Assembly (NCBI GenBank): GCA_036677445.1
Contig: JAVBWI010000017.1
Coordinates: forward strand, 186,001 to 250,000
Direction: 5' to 3'
Length of the DNA stretch: 64,000 nucleotides
Source: JAVBWI01 sp036677445
GTDB taxonomy: Bacteria > Bacillota > Clostridia > Christensenellales > CAG-138
Shown here: positions 43,728-51,630 of the stretch, one piece after another
How positions within the stretch are numbered: the first letter of the stretch is position 1
Layout of the letters: each line of letters begins with the position of its first letter
Translations under genes and position numbers: made by a program
The notes under the pieces: model-generated
Database searches by the model: none
What the model was told of the DNA's origin: nothing
What the model saw: only the letters and a program-made list of their open reading frames with translations

Positions 43728-44153
43728 ATGAGCAATATCGCAGTAGTGTATTGGAGCGGCACCGGCAACACGGAGGCCATGGCCAACCTCATCGCGGAAG
43801 GCGCGCAAGAGGCGGGCGCAGAGGTAACGGTTTTCCAGGCGGCGGATTTTTCGGGGGATAAAGTCGCGGGCTTTGACGCGCTGGCGTTCGGCTGCCCCTC
43901 CATGGGCGACGAGCAGCTGGAGGACAGCGAGTTTGAGCCCATGTTCACGTCGGTACGCGGCGCGCTAAAAGGCAAAAAAGTCGCGCTGTTCGGTTCCTAC
44001 GGCTGGGGCGACGGCGAATGGATGCGCCAATGGCAGGCGGGTGTGGAAGGCGAAGGTATTTCGCTTATCGGCGACGGCCTGATCGTAAACGACGCGCCGG
44101 ATGCCGCGGGCGAAGCCGCCTGCAAGGAGCTTGGCGCAAAGCTCAGCCAATAA
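43728..44153 (+). CDS. flavodoxin
   Basis: A 141-residue short-chain flavodoxin. The FMN phosphate loop is VVYWSGTGNTEAMANLIAEG, with FGCPSMGDEQLEDSEFEPMF and LFGSYGWGDGEWMRQW for the two isoalloxazine loops. It replaces ferredoxin as electron carrier, often when iron is short, which fits the metal-type operator upstream. GAGGATACAGGT precedes the start. A GC hairpin (CCCCGCGCC/GGCGCGGGG) follows. Confidence 0.95.
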   Translation: MSNIAVVYWSGTGNTEAMANLIAEGAQEAGAEVTVFQAADFSGDKVAGFDALAFGCPSMGDEQLEDSEFEPMFTSVRGALKGKKVALFGSYGWGDGEWMRQWQAGVEGEGISLIGDGLIVNDAPDAAGEAACKELGAKLSQ

Positions 44154-44173
44154 AATACTTTCTTGACAATCCA

Positions 44174-44197
44174 AGCCCCCGCGCCAGTGGCGCGGGG
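44174..44197 (+). terminator. GC hairpin after the flavodoxin gene
   Basis: CCCCGCGCC, loop AGT, GGCGCGGGG. The T tract is poor (GATTTTAG), so terminator activity is uncertain. The rest of the gap to 44401 has no gene. Confidence 0.5.
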
Positions 44198-44401
44198 CAC
44201 GATTTTAGTGTGGTTAGGTTATTTGTCGCTGTTTAAAGAGAAATAAAAGGGAATCACACGGTTCGGGTTGCCGAAAAACCCTTCCGGAAAGAGTTTAGAG
44301 TACTTGCAACATTCGGTTGTAAAAATCAGATCGCCTGTATGTCAGAACAAGAAAAGTGGGTTGATTAAAGTGGAAGGCGTAATGCGTGTTTAAGCTTTCA
44401 A

Positions 44402-44587
44402 TTACAGATACCGTTCAAACGGAATGGGGTTGCTTAGCGTCGCGGATTCCTCCTTCGAAGGCTTTTCATCGGCATCCCTGGAACCCATATAGAGTTCTTC
44501 CGCTTTCTGCTGTACCTGCTGGAGCCGTTCGGTAATAGCGCTGATTTCATTGAACAACAGAAAATACAGCTTCTTATAGTCCGTCAT
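44402..44587 (-). CDS. small conserved-looking protein
   Basis: A 61-residue protein, MTDYKKLYFLLFNEISAITE then RLQQVQQKAEELYMGSRDAD, preceded by an excellent AAAGGAGGTG site. It is an amphipathic helix followed by an acidic, flexible tail. Similar tiny proteins are common in gut Clostridia; no function is known. Convergent with the flavodoxin gene. Confidence 0.75.
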   Translation of the reverse strand: MTDYKKLYFLLFNEISAITERLQQVQQKAEELYMGSRDADEKPSKEESATLSNPIPFERYL

Positions 44588-44884
44588 GAAAACACCTCCT
44601 TTACTTAGAGTATACCGCGGGGTAAGGGGCACGAAACGGGCCGGCGAAAATTTATGCAGAATCGGATGCATATACTGGCATAAATGAATATTATTTGGAA
44701 CAAACGTTCCCGGGCGCGGGTGCAAGGGCTGCGGATCGTCCGATATCCCGGACGCGGACAAGCCTTTGCTTTATGAATTTTTTGTTTGCCACAGGCGCAA
44801 CAGACTATTTCCGGCCTTATCTGTATACGTTTATTATGAAAGCGCAAACGTACCTCACGAAACGTAAAGGGGGCTGGAAAAATA

Positions 44885-46171
44885 ATGAGCAAGAAGCTGA
44901 CGGATGCCGTGACCTGGGTGGGCAAGGTGGACTGGGATATAAGGGAGTTCGAAGGCGGCGAATACTACACCGACAAGGGCACCTCCTATAACGCCTACCT
45001 TGTGCGGGATGAACGGACCGCGCTCATCGATACGGTATGGACACCCTTTGCCGAGGAATTTGTAGAGCAGCTCAGGCAGACGGTCGACCTGAACGCCATA
45101 GACTATATTATCATCAACCATGGCGAGCCCGACCACAGCGGCGCGCTGCCAGCGCTGCTTCGCGAAATTCCCGGCACGCCGATATACTGCACCCCAAACG
45201 GCGTCAATTCGCTGCGCGGCCAGTACCATGAGGACTGGAACTTCGTCCCGGTCAGGACCGGTGATACGCTCTCCCTTGGCCGTAACACGCTGCAGTTCAT
45301 AGAAACGCCCCTGATGCACTGGCCGGATTCCATGTTCACCTATTTGGCGGGGGAAAATTTGCTGTTTCCAAACGACGCCTTCGGGCAGCACTTCGCCACC
45401 GAGGCGCTGTACAACGACCTGGTGGATCCCGGCGAGCTTTACGCGGAGGCGATCAAATACTATGCAAACATACTCACCCCGTTCTCGCCGCTGGTGACTT
45501 CAAAAATCAATGAAATACTGGGCATGAACCTGACGTTTCACATGATCTGCCCCAGCCACGGCGTTATCTGGAGGCAGAACCCCATGCAGATCGTGGATGC
45601 ATACCTCAGGTGGGCGGACTCCTACCAGGAAAACCAAATCACGCTGATATACGATACCATGTGGGGCTCCACCCGCATGATGGCGGAGGCGATCGCCCGC
45701 GGCATACAGCAAAGCGATTCGGCAGTCACCATCAAGCTGATGAATTCATTTGTAAATAATAAGAACGACATTATTACCGAGGTGTTCCGCTCAAAAATGA
45801 TATTGCTCGGTTCGCCTACCATCAACAACGTATATCTGTATTCCATCGGGGGATTGCTCGTCATGATGAGGGGGATGCGCTTTAGCGGCAAATCCGCTGC
45901 CGCCTTCGGCAGCTACGGGTGGAGCGGCGAAGCCGTCAGGCAGATATCCGACGAACTGCTGGACGCGGGCTTCCGGCTCTTAAACGAAGGGCTGCGCATG
46001 CTTTGGGTGCCGGACGAGGCAGGGCTTGCCCGGTGTGTTGCGTATGGCGCCGCGCTGCCGGCGGAGGGGGCGCGGGGAACTGTCCCCCCGGTGCAGCCGG
46101 CCCGGCAGGCGGCCCCGCCGGCGGAGGAAGCGCTCGAACAAGCCCGGCCGGCCATGCAAACGTGGGGATAA
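44885..46171 (+). CDS. A-type flavodiiron protein (O2/NO reductase)
   Basis: A 428-residue protein. The metallo-beta-lactamase-like domain has the diiron ligands HGEPDH (His79, Glu81, Asp83, His84), and further ligands lie in LMHWPDSMF, PNDAFGQH and CPSHGVIWR. A flavodoxin domain starts near residue 250 (ITLIYDTMWGSTRMMAEAIA). The Pro/Ala-rich last 45 residues replace any rubredoxin module. Such enzymes reduce oxygen to water or nitric oxide to nitrous oxide and protect strict anaerobes. GGGGGCTGG precedes the start. A ferritin-like gene follows after 92 bases. Confidence 0.95.
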   Translation: MSKKLTDAVTWVGKVDWDIREFEGGEYYTDKGTSYNAYLVRDERTALIDTVWTPFAEEFVEQLRQTVDLNAIDYIIINHGEPDHSGALPALLREIPGTPIYCTPNGVNSLRGQYHEDWNFVPVRTGDTLSLGRNTLQFIETPLMHWPDSMFTYLAGENLLFPNDAFGQHFATEALYNDLVDPGELYAEAIKYYANILTPFSPLVTSKINEILGMNLTFHMICPSHGVIWRQNPMQIVDAYLRWADSYQENQITLIYDTMWGSTRMMAEAIARGIQQSDSAVTIKLMNSFVNNKNDIITEVFRSKMILLGSPTINNVYLYSIGGLLVMMRGMRFSGKSAAAFGSYGWSGEAVRQISDELLDAGFRLLNEGLRMLWVPDEAGLARCVAYGAALPAEGARGTVPPVQPARQAAPPAEEALEQARPAMQTWG

Positions 46172-46263
46172 GCGCCTGCGAGGCGGCCGCCGTATACGCT
46201 TTGCACAAAAAGCACCTTTCGCCGAATATGATAGAAATGAATACGCTCGGTGAGGTAATGAAA

Positions 46264-46776
46264 ATGAGTTATACGCATCCGCACGGCCAGCCGCAGGGCG
46301 CGGCAAAGATGGTCACCAATCAGCTCCGGGAGGCGATGATCGCGGAGCTCATTGCCATTAACGGCTATCAGGAACATATTTTAAATTCCAACATGCCGGA
46401 AATCAACGCCGTCTGGCAGCACATTATGGAAGACGAGAAAAGGCATTATAACATGTTCCTGGCATTGCTTCGAAAATACGATCCGGCAGAGTACAGAATG
46501 TACCAGCAGGTGCAAAACGAGCACGAATCGGGCCGCAGGTCCCCGCTGCAGCCTTATCGCCCCACATACAGCCAGCAGATCATACTCAACAATATACGTT
46601 CGGATATCAAGGGAGAGCTGGAAGCCGTCATTCTTTATGAGCATGAGGAGGAAGGCGTTTCGCAGCGGGATATCCGCGAAACATTCCAGTCCATAGCGGA
46701 CGAGGAAAAAGAGCATACGGAGCACCTGACCGCCCTGCTGCAAAAGTATGAAGCATACAGCCGGCGGTCTGAGTGA
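46264..46776 (+). CDS. ferritin-like (rubrerythrin-fold) diiron protein
   Basis: A 170-residue protein from the ATG at 46264 (GAGGT seven bases upstream). A His/Pro/Gln-rich start (MSYTHPHGQPQGAAK) is followed by a four-helix bundle with two iron motifs: AELIAINGYQEHIL ... MEDEKRHYNMF and GELEAVILYEHEEE ... ADEEKEHTEHL. No rubredoxin domain. Probably handles peroxide or iron; it follows the flavodiiron gene and shares its logic. Confidence 0.85.
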   Translation: MSYTHPHGQPQGAAKMVTNQLREAMIAELIAINGYQEHILNSNMPEINAVWQHIMEDEKRHYNMFLALLRKYDPAEYRMYQQVQNEHESGRRSPLQPYRPTYSQQIILNNIRSDIKGELEAVILYEHEEEGVSQRDIRETFQSIADEEKEHTEHLTALLQKYEAYSRRSE

Positions 46777-46789
46777 TGCCTTCAAAAAA

Positions 46790-47036
46790 GTGCCGCGGCG
46801 CTTTTTGACAAACTGAGCCCCTTCATTAGAGGGAACTTTGACTATGTAGTGTTTTCTTCGGCAGCAGACAATATGGAGGGAGAGAAATGTCGAGTAATGT
46901 GCTCCTTGCCTCCCTCTGTGAGGGAGGTGCCCGAAGGGCGGAGGGAGAGAAAAGTTGGAATGTGATTGTTGCTTCTCCGTGAGATCTCTCCTTCAGTCCG
47001 CTGCGCGGACAGCTCCCTCATCAGAGGGAGCCTAGG
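46790..47036. repeat. Clostridial interspersed repeats, several partial copies
   Basis: TGCCTCCCTCTGTGAGGGAG with GTGCCCGAAGGGCGGAGGGA (about 46908-46948), and CTCCTTCAGTCCGCTGCGCG with GACAGCTCCCTC (about 46988-47022) in the opposite sense. Same family as 32798-32856. A partial GCCGCGGC hairpin begins the block. No gene in 46777-47198. Confidence 0.7.
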
Positions 47037-47198
47037 TTATCGACAGCCTGAGCCAGCCAAGTCTTTCTTGGCTGGTTATCTATTTTTGGATAATTCTTCT
47101 TTTCGTTGCAAAAACAACGGACTAATTCCAACTGTTTTGCTATACTTTCAATAGAACAAAGAAAAAGCGCCACACTAAGTAGAAGAGGAAATAGTAAG

Positions 47199-47435
47199 AT
47201 GGGAAAGCCGCTGGACCTGAACCAATCCGTTTACGCGCTGTGCGCGCAGTACCCGGAGCTGACGGATACGCTTCTTCGCCTGGGCTTTGCCGATATCACC
47301 AAGCCCGGCATGCTGCAAACGGCGGGAAGATTTATGACGCTTAAAAAAGGCGCCGCCATGAAGGGCATCGATCTAAATACGATACGCGCGCGTTTAAGCG
47401 CGCTGGGGTACGATATGAAAGGAGAAGAAGTATGA
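47199..47435 (+). CDS. DUF1858-domain protein
   Basis: A 78-residue protein from the ATG at 47199. KPLDLNQSVYALCAQYPELT and KPGMLQTAGRFMTLKKGAAM match DUF1858, a helical domain often found with hemerythrin-like DUF438 proteins. The stop overlaps the next start by four bases (ATGA). Probably acts with the downstream HHE-PAS protein in redox or NO response; that is inference from synteny. Confidence 0.88.
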   Translation: MGKPLDLNQSVYALCAQYPELTDTLLRLGFADITKPGMLQTAGRFMTLKKGAAMKGIDLNTIRARLSALGYDMKGEEV

Positions 47436-48649
47436 GCCAGGAAATCAACAACCGGGAATACCGGCAAAACGTCATCCGCGAGCTGCTCAAACAGCTGCAC
47501 GCGGGCAAATCCGTCGAGGAAGTAAAGGCGCAGTTTGCGGAGGCGTTCGAAGGCGTATCCGCGGCGGAAATATCTGAGGCGGAGCAGGCGCTCATCTCGG
47601 GCGGCATGCCGGTAACAGAGGTGCAGCGGCTGTGCGATGTGCACGCGGCCGTATTCAAGGGCTCCATCGAGGCCATCCACCAGGCGGCGGACCCTTCGGG
47701 GGAATGGGGCCACCCCGCGTACACGCTGCGCATGGAAAACCGCGCCATCGAAAAATTGATGGATACGCGCATCCGTCCGCATCTGAATACGCTGGCCGCG
47801 CAGAACGACGCCCCCTCCAGGCTGGCGCTGACGGAGGATCTCGCGCTCTTAAAGCGGATTGACGTGCATTATCTTAAAAAAGAAAATCTGTTCTTCCCGT
47901 ATCTGGAGCAATACGGCGTCACCGCGCCGCCCAAGGTGATGTGGGGCGTGGATGACGAGATCCGCGCGCTCATTAAGCTCGCGCAGGAGACGCTAAAAGA
48001 GTATGCGGGGAACGCGGCGGCGCTTGCCGCCGTTGTGGAAGAGGCGCTCGTTAAGATTGCCGAAATGATATTTAAGGAAGAAAACATACTCCTGCCCATG
48101 CTGCTCGAAACCCTTACCCAGGAGGAGTGGGGGAAAATTGCGGAGGAAAGCGCGTCGTTGGGCTACTGCCTCATTTCCGCGCCGCCCGCGTGGAAGCCAC
48201 AGGCGCAATCGCCCGCGGAACAGCCCGCCGCGGCGCTTGACGGCGCCGTCCGCCTGCCTACCGGTGTGCTGAGCGTGCAGGAAATGACGCGGCTCTTGGA
48301 TACCCTCCCCATCGACATTACGTTTGTGGATGCCGATGATACCGTAAAGTATTTTTCCGAGAGCGCGGAGCGCGTGTTCCCGCGTACAAGGGCGATCATC
48401 GGAAGAAAGGTGGTCAACTGCCACCCGCCCGCCAGCATGCATATCGTGCAGGGAATACTGGATGATTTTAAGGCCGGCAAAAAGGAGCATGAGGATTTCT
48501 GGATCCATATGGGCGGCAAGTACGTATTCATCCGCTACTTTGCCGTGCGGGATGAAAACGGCAAGTACATGGGCACGCTGGAGGTCACGCAGGATATTGC
48601 GCCCATACAGGCGATTGGCGGCGAAAAGCGGCTGGTCAGCGATTCGTAA
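47432..48649 (+). CDS. DUF438 / hemerythrin HHE / PAS sensor protein
   Basis: A 405-residue protein with three parts. DUF438 (about 10-80) contains NREYRQNVIRELLKQLHAGK. A hemerythrin-like cation-binding region (about 85-245) has HPAYTLRMENRAIEK, IDVHYLKKENLFFPYLEQY and MIFKEENILLPMLLE. A PAS fold (about 280-395) has LPIDITFVDADDTVKYFSES, then VVNCHPPASMHIVQGIL and KYVFIRYFAVRDENGKYMGT. Hemerythrin domains bind diiron and sense O2 or NO. There is no output domain, so it probably signals through a partner. Coupled to the DUF1858 gene. Confidence 0.9.
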   Translation: MSQEINNREYRQNVIRELLKQLHAGKSVEEVKAQFAEAFEGVSAAEISEAEQALISGGMPVTEVQRLCDVHAAVFKGSIEAIHQAADPSGEWGHPAYTLRMENRAIEKLMDTRIRPHLNTLAAQNDAPSRLALTEDLALLKRIDVHYLKKENLFFPYLEQYGVTAPPKVMWGVDDEIRALIKLAQETLKEYAGNAAALAAVVEEALVKIAEMIFKEENILLPMLLETLTQEEWGKIAEESASLGYCLISAPPAWKPQAQSPAEQPAAALDGAVRLPTGVLSVQEMTRLLDTLPIDITFVDADDTVKYFSESAERVFPRTRAIIGRKVVNCHPPASMHIVQGILDDFKAGKKEHEDFWIHMGGKYVFIRYFAVRDENGKYMGTLEVTQDIAPIQAIGGEKRLVSDS

Positions 48650-48668
48650 AAACGAAAGGAGAAAGCAT

Positions 48669-49004
48669 ATGCGCGCCAACATTTTAAAGAACATCGAATT
48701 TTCCACCGTACTGCCGCTTGCGGAGCTGGTAGCCTACCAGGAGGGGCAGATCGTCAGCCGTACGCTGGTGCAGAACAAGGCCGTTTCCATCACGCTGTTC
48801 GCGTTTGAGGCGGGGGAGGAGATCAGCACCCACGAATCCGGCGGGGACGCGCTGGTGTATGTGCTCGACGGCAGCGGCGTCATCACCATCGACGGCAAAA
48901 CGTACACCCCCAAAGCGGGGGAAAGCATCGTCATGCCTGCGGGGCTGCCGCATGCGGTGGCGGCGGCGGAGCGGTTCAAGATGCTGCTGGTCGTAGTATT
49001 CTAG
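48669..49004 (+). CDS. cupin-domain protein
   Basis: A 111-residue single cupin. The two cupin motifs appear as EISTHESGGDALVYVLDGSG and TPKAGESIVMPAGLPHAVAA, including metal-ligand His and Glu positions. GAAAGGAG precedes the start. Last gene of the DUF1858-DUF438-cupin operon; a small-molecule or metal sensor is possible, the substrate unknown. Confidence 0.88.
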   Translation: MRANILKNIEFSTVLPLAELVAYQEGQIVSRTLVQNKAVSITLFAFEAGEEISTHESGGDALVYVLDGSGVITIDGKTYTPKAGESIVMPAGLPHAVAAAERFKMLLVVVF

Positions 49005-49011
49005 TGTCGCT

Positions 49012-49269
49012 TTCATGGGCTGCGCCCATAAAAGCGAATACCGTTACGACGGGTTTCTCACAAATGATTGCACCCTTCGGGTGCGGCCATCATTTGTGCA
49101 AGGTGTCAAAACCGGCGCACATGTCGCCGTCTGGCATCGCTTTCATGGGCTGCGCCCATAAAAGCGAATACCGTTACGACGGGTTTCTCACAAATGATTG
49201 TACCCTTCGGGTGCGGCCATCATTTGTGCAAGGTGTCAAAACCGGCGCACATGTCGCCGGTTTTGACGA
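49012..49269 (+). repeat. three-hairpin composite repeat, copy E, tandem duplicate
   Basis: Two units of about 128 bases, nearly identical. Hairpin 1 is TCATGGG/CCCATAA; hairpin 2 CACAAATGAT/ATCATTTGTG holds the inner CACCCTTCGGGTG. AAGGTGTC follows with stem AAAACCGGCG/CGCCGGTTTT and loop CACATGT. Only the second unit has the complete stem and GACGA. The first unit breaks at the loop and runs into the second. Confidence 0.8.
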
Positions 49270-49441
49270 TTTAAGCCTCAATATTCGCAGGTTGTTATAG
49301 ATCAAAAATTTGGCACATAGCCTCGTAAAGCGCAGAGTCTGCCATCGCGTATAGGTGGTCAAACGCACATACCAAAGGGGGCGCGGGGAGTCGAAGCCGC
49401 GCGCCGCCTGTCGCGGAACAAGCGCGGCGGAAGACCAGTGA

Positions 49442-49555
49442 GCAAAGGAGCGCAAGGAAGCGGCGTTTGCCGCGACGATGCGCGACTATTGCGAACTGCT
49501 AAAAGCCCGCCCGCTATTCAATAAAATAATTTTCCGCGACGGCCCGCAGGCCTAG
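49442..49555 (+). pseudogene. possible C-terminal coding remnant
   Basis: A 37-codon frame without start (AKERKEAAFAATMRDYCELL, KARPLFNKIIFRDGPQA, stop) has coding-like composition. It ends where the CCGCAGGCC sequence shared with copy C begins. The region 49270-49440 is otherwise featureless. Could be chance. Confidence 0.3.
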
Positions 49556-50787
49556 TGTCCGAGGCGTCTCCCGCCGAGGACGCGCCCACCGTAGGTGGCG
49601 ATACCATAGGAATACCAGTGTCTATTTTTTTCGGCCAGAGCGATTGTTTCGTTTAGTACATCCTTAACCATAATTTCGAGGAATCTTACCGGTTCTTCAT
49701 GCATGGGGCAATGCGCGGATTCGCTGAATGTGTAATACCCTTTTATAGGCGCTTGCAAGCGCTCCAGGTAGGCTTTGTTCAAATCATGGTTTACCGTCAG
49801 GTCGTAACTGCCGCTTAAGAAGTACACGGGAATTTCAAGTTTTGGCACTTCAGCAGGTATATCAGCAGCGAAAAGCTGGTCGATCAGCTTGGTTTCTTTT
49901 TTTAAAAACGGTCTGGAGCGGAAAAATGTATTGAATTTTTCTCCGATCGTGTATTCCCGCGTTCCCAGGAAAGGAAAGAATACGCCGCTATATACATCTT
50001 TCATATTGTGCATCGTGCCTATGCCAAGTTCGTGCATGGTTGTGTCACGCGCAGGATCTTTGAACCATGCGACCGCTGCAGTATCGTTTTCTAAAATGGG
50101 ATACTCCTTTAATTTGTTTGCTTTTGCCGTGTTTCCCGCTTGCGTATACCGTTCCATCATCCACTTGTACGCAAGCTTTTCCGATTCAAGCTGTTTTGTG
50201 ATCTGTGAAACGCCGATATAGGCGTAATACAACGCCGGCTCTTTTGCCGCCGCCTGTATACCTAAGAAGGATCCCCAGGAGTGCCCCATCAGGTAGATCT
50301 TTTCCTGCCCGAAACGCTCCCGCAGGTAATTCGTTACTTCTATCGTATCGGATACAAGTTTTTCCGCGGTCATGCTTTCTGCTGTGATGTCAGGGCTGTA
50401 GGATATTCCGGCGTCACGCTGCTCCCAGTAACAAACGGTGAAATTGTCCTCAAGTCGGGCAGGATACTGTTTACTTAGAAAATACGTCGGCATACCGGGG
50501 CCTCCGTGCAGAAAAAGCAGAACGGGATTATCTGTGTTTTTCCCCTTGATAAACATTCCCTGCTCCGTGCCGCCGATGCTTACAAAAGTTTTTTCCGAAA
50601 TGCTGCCCGCCAATATGTTACCGTTTTGATCGCGGTACGCTTCTACCCTGCCGGGGCTCAATAGCAGTAGCCAACCCGTAAGAATTCCTGCACAGCCAAG
50701 TAAAGCGGCAAGTATGATCGGCATGATACGCACCATCCTTCGCGCAAATGGATTTATAAAAATCTTATTAGTTCGTTGATTTGTCAT
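49552..50787 (-). CDS. membrane-anchored alpha/beta-hydrolase (proline-iminopeptidase-like)
   Basis: A 411-residue protein. N-terminal anchor IMPIILAALLGCAGILTGWL; extracytoplasmic hydrolase with oxyanion motif LFLHGGPGMP (94-98), CYWEQRDAGISYS, the nucleophile elbow LMGHSWGSFLG (Ser170), an Asp in LSGSYDLTVNH and the His in FSESAHCPMHEEP. The HGGPG plus WxQR pattern is typical of prolyl aminopeptidases and related hydrolases. The last ten residues (VLGGRRLGH) come from sequence related to the repeat insertion of copy C, so the tail may be altered. Downstream of a TetR gene by 43 bases. Confidence 0.88.
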   Translation of the reverse strand: MTNQRTNKIFINPFARRMVRIMPIILAALLGCAGILTGWLLLLSPGRVEAYRDQNGNILAGSISEKTFVSIGGTEQGMFIKGKNTDNPVLLFLHGGPGMPTYFLSKQYPARLEDNFTVCYWEQRDAGISYSPDITAESMTAEKLVSDTIEVTNYLRERFGQEKIYLMGHSWGSFLGIQAAAKEPALYYAYIGVSQITKQLESEKLAYKWMMERYTQAGNTAKANKLKEYPILENDTAAVAWFKDPARDTTMHELGIGTMHNMKDVYSGVFFPFLGTREYTIGEKFNTFFRSRPFLKKETKLIDQLFAADIPAEVPKLEIPVYFLSGSYDLTVNHDLNKAYLERLQAPIKGYYTFSESAHCPMHEEPVRFLEIMVKDVLNETIALAEKNRHWYSYGIATYGGRVLGGRRLGH

Positions 50788-50830
50788 TTTTGCTCCCTGC
50801 TTTATATAGCCAAAAAGCTGGCTGTTGCAT

Positions 50831-51415
50831 TTACTTGTTCCATATAATATCTTGGATCTTTATTTCCCAATCCTTGTCATAATGCACATTTTTCATGGTT
50901 GCAATGGAAGCAAGGCCATGTACGGTTGCCCACAAGGATATGATCATATCTTCCATCTTTTCTTTCGGCATTCCGGCCGCTCCAAAAATTCGAAGAACAA
51001 CCGATTTTAGAAGTTCAAAGGGAGGGAAGTTCTTCGTTCCGTCGCCATCCAGCGAAAGATTGACCGTCATAATCGGCTGAGAGAATAAAAACTGAAAATA
51101 CTGGGGATGGCGGATAAAAAACAGCACATAGCTCTTGCCTATTTGTATCAATACGAACGGGTCGCTTTGATCCGGGCAGGACTCAATTGCATCCTCCAGC
51201 ACTTCCATAAGCTGTTCCGTTACATAGTGCTGCATCGCTTCGAGCAAATCTTCCTTGTTCCGGAAATGGCTGTAGGGGGCCGTTTGGCTTACGCCGCATA
51301 AGGCGCATACTTTTCGCAATGAGAGCTGTTTTGCGCCCTCCCGGTTAATGAGCACAATACCGGCCTCAATCAGGGAGCTTCTCAGGTTTCCGTGATGATA
51401 GGGTTTATTCGGCAT
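50831..51415 (-). CDS. TetR-family regulator
   Basis: A 194-residue protein. N-terminal HTH: GIVLINREGAKQLSLRKVCA, then GVSQTAPYSHFRNKEDLLEA. The C-terminal half has the WHG-type pattern of one TetR subfamily (SLWATVHGLASIATM). AGGAGG precedes the start. Two symmetric ATCTT...AAGAT sites lie directly upstream, so autoregulation and control of the hydrolase gene behind it are likely. Ligand unknown. Confidence 0.9.
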   Translation of the reverse strand: MPNKPYHHGNLRSSLIEAGIVLINREGAKQLSLRKVCALCGVSQTAPYSHFRNKEDLLEAMQHYVTEQLMEVLEDAIESCPDQSDPFVLIQIGKSYVLFFIRHPQYFQFLFSQPIMTVNLSLDGDGTKNFPPFELLKSVVLRIFGAAGMPKEKMEDMIISLWATVHGLASIATMKNVHYDKDWEIKIQDIIWNK

Positions 51416-51430
51416 TCTTTCGCCTCCTAA

Positions 51431-51479
51431 ATCTTAACGATGTAAAGATTATTGCGCATAATCTTACCGGTGTCAAGAT
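51431..51479. promoter_or_regulatory. twin TetR-type operators
   Basis: ATCTTAACGATGTAAAGAT (51431-51449) and ATCTTACCGGTGTCAAGAT (51461-51479) are two versions of one inverted repeat, 30 bases apart, three helical turns. They sit between the TetR start and the AraC-type gene. Confidence 0.75.
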
Positions 51480-51630
51480 ATATTTTTAAATTTTTAAATG
51501 AAATACTGTTCCTGCACGAACTTTTGCCTTGCTTGACAACGCCAGCCCGCATTGCGTATGCTTTAGCAAGGACGGTCAAGAAATCCTCCCGGCCTTTGCG
51601 GTATGCTGTACCATGAAGGGGGAAACGCCG

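Noticed and set aside
49270..49441. tRNA gene
   Set aside because: GC-rich stems are visible but no cloverleaf or T-loop sequence.
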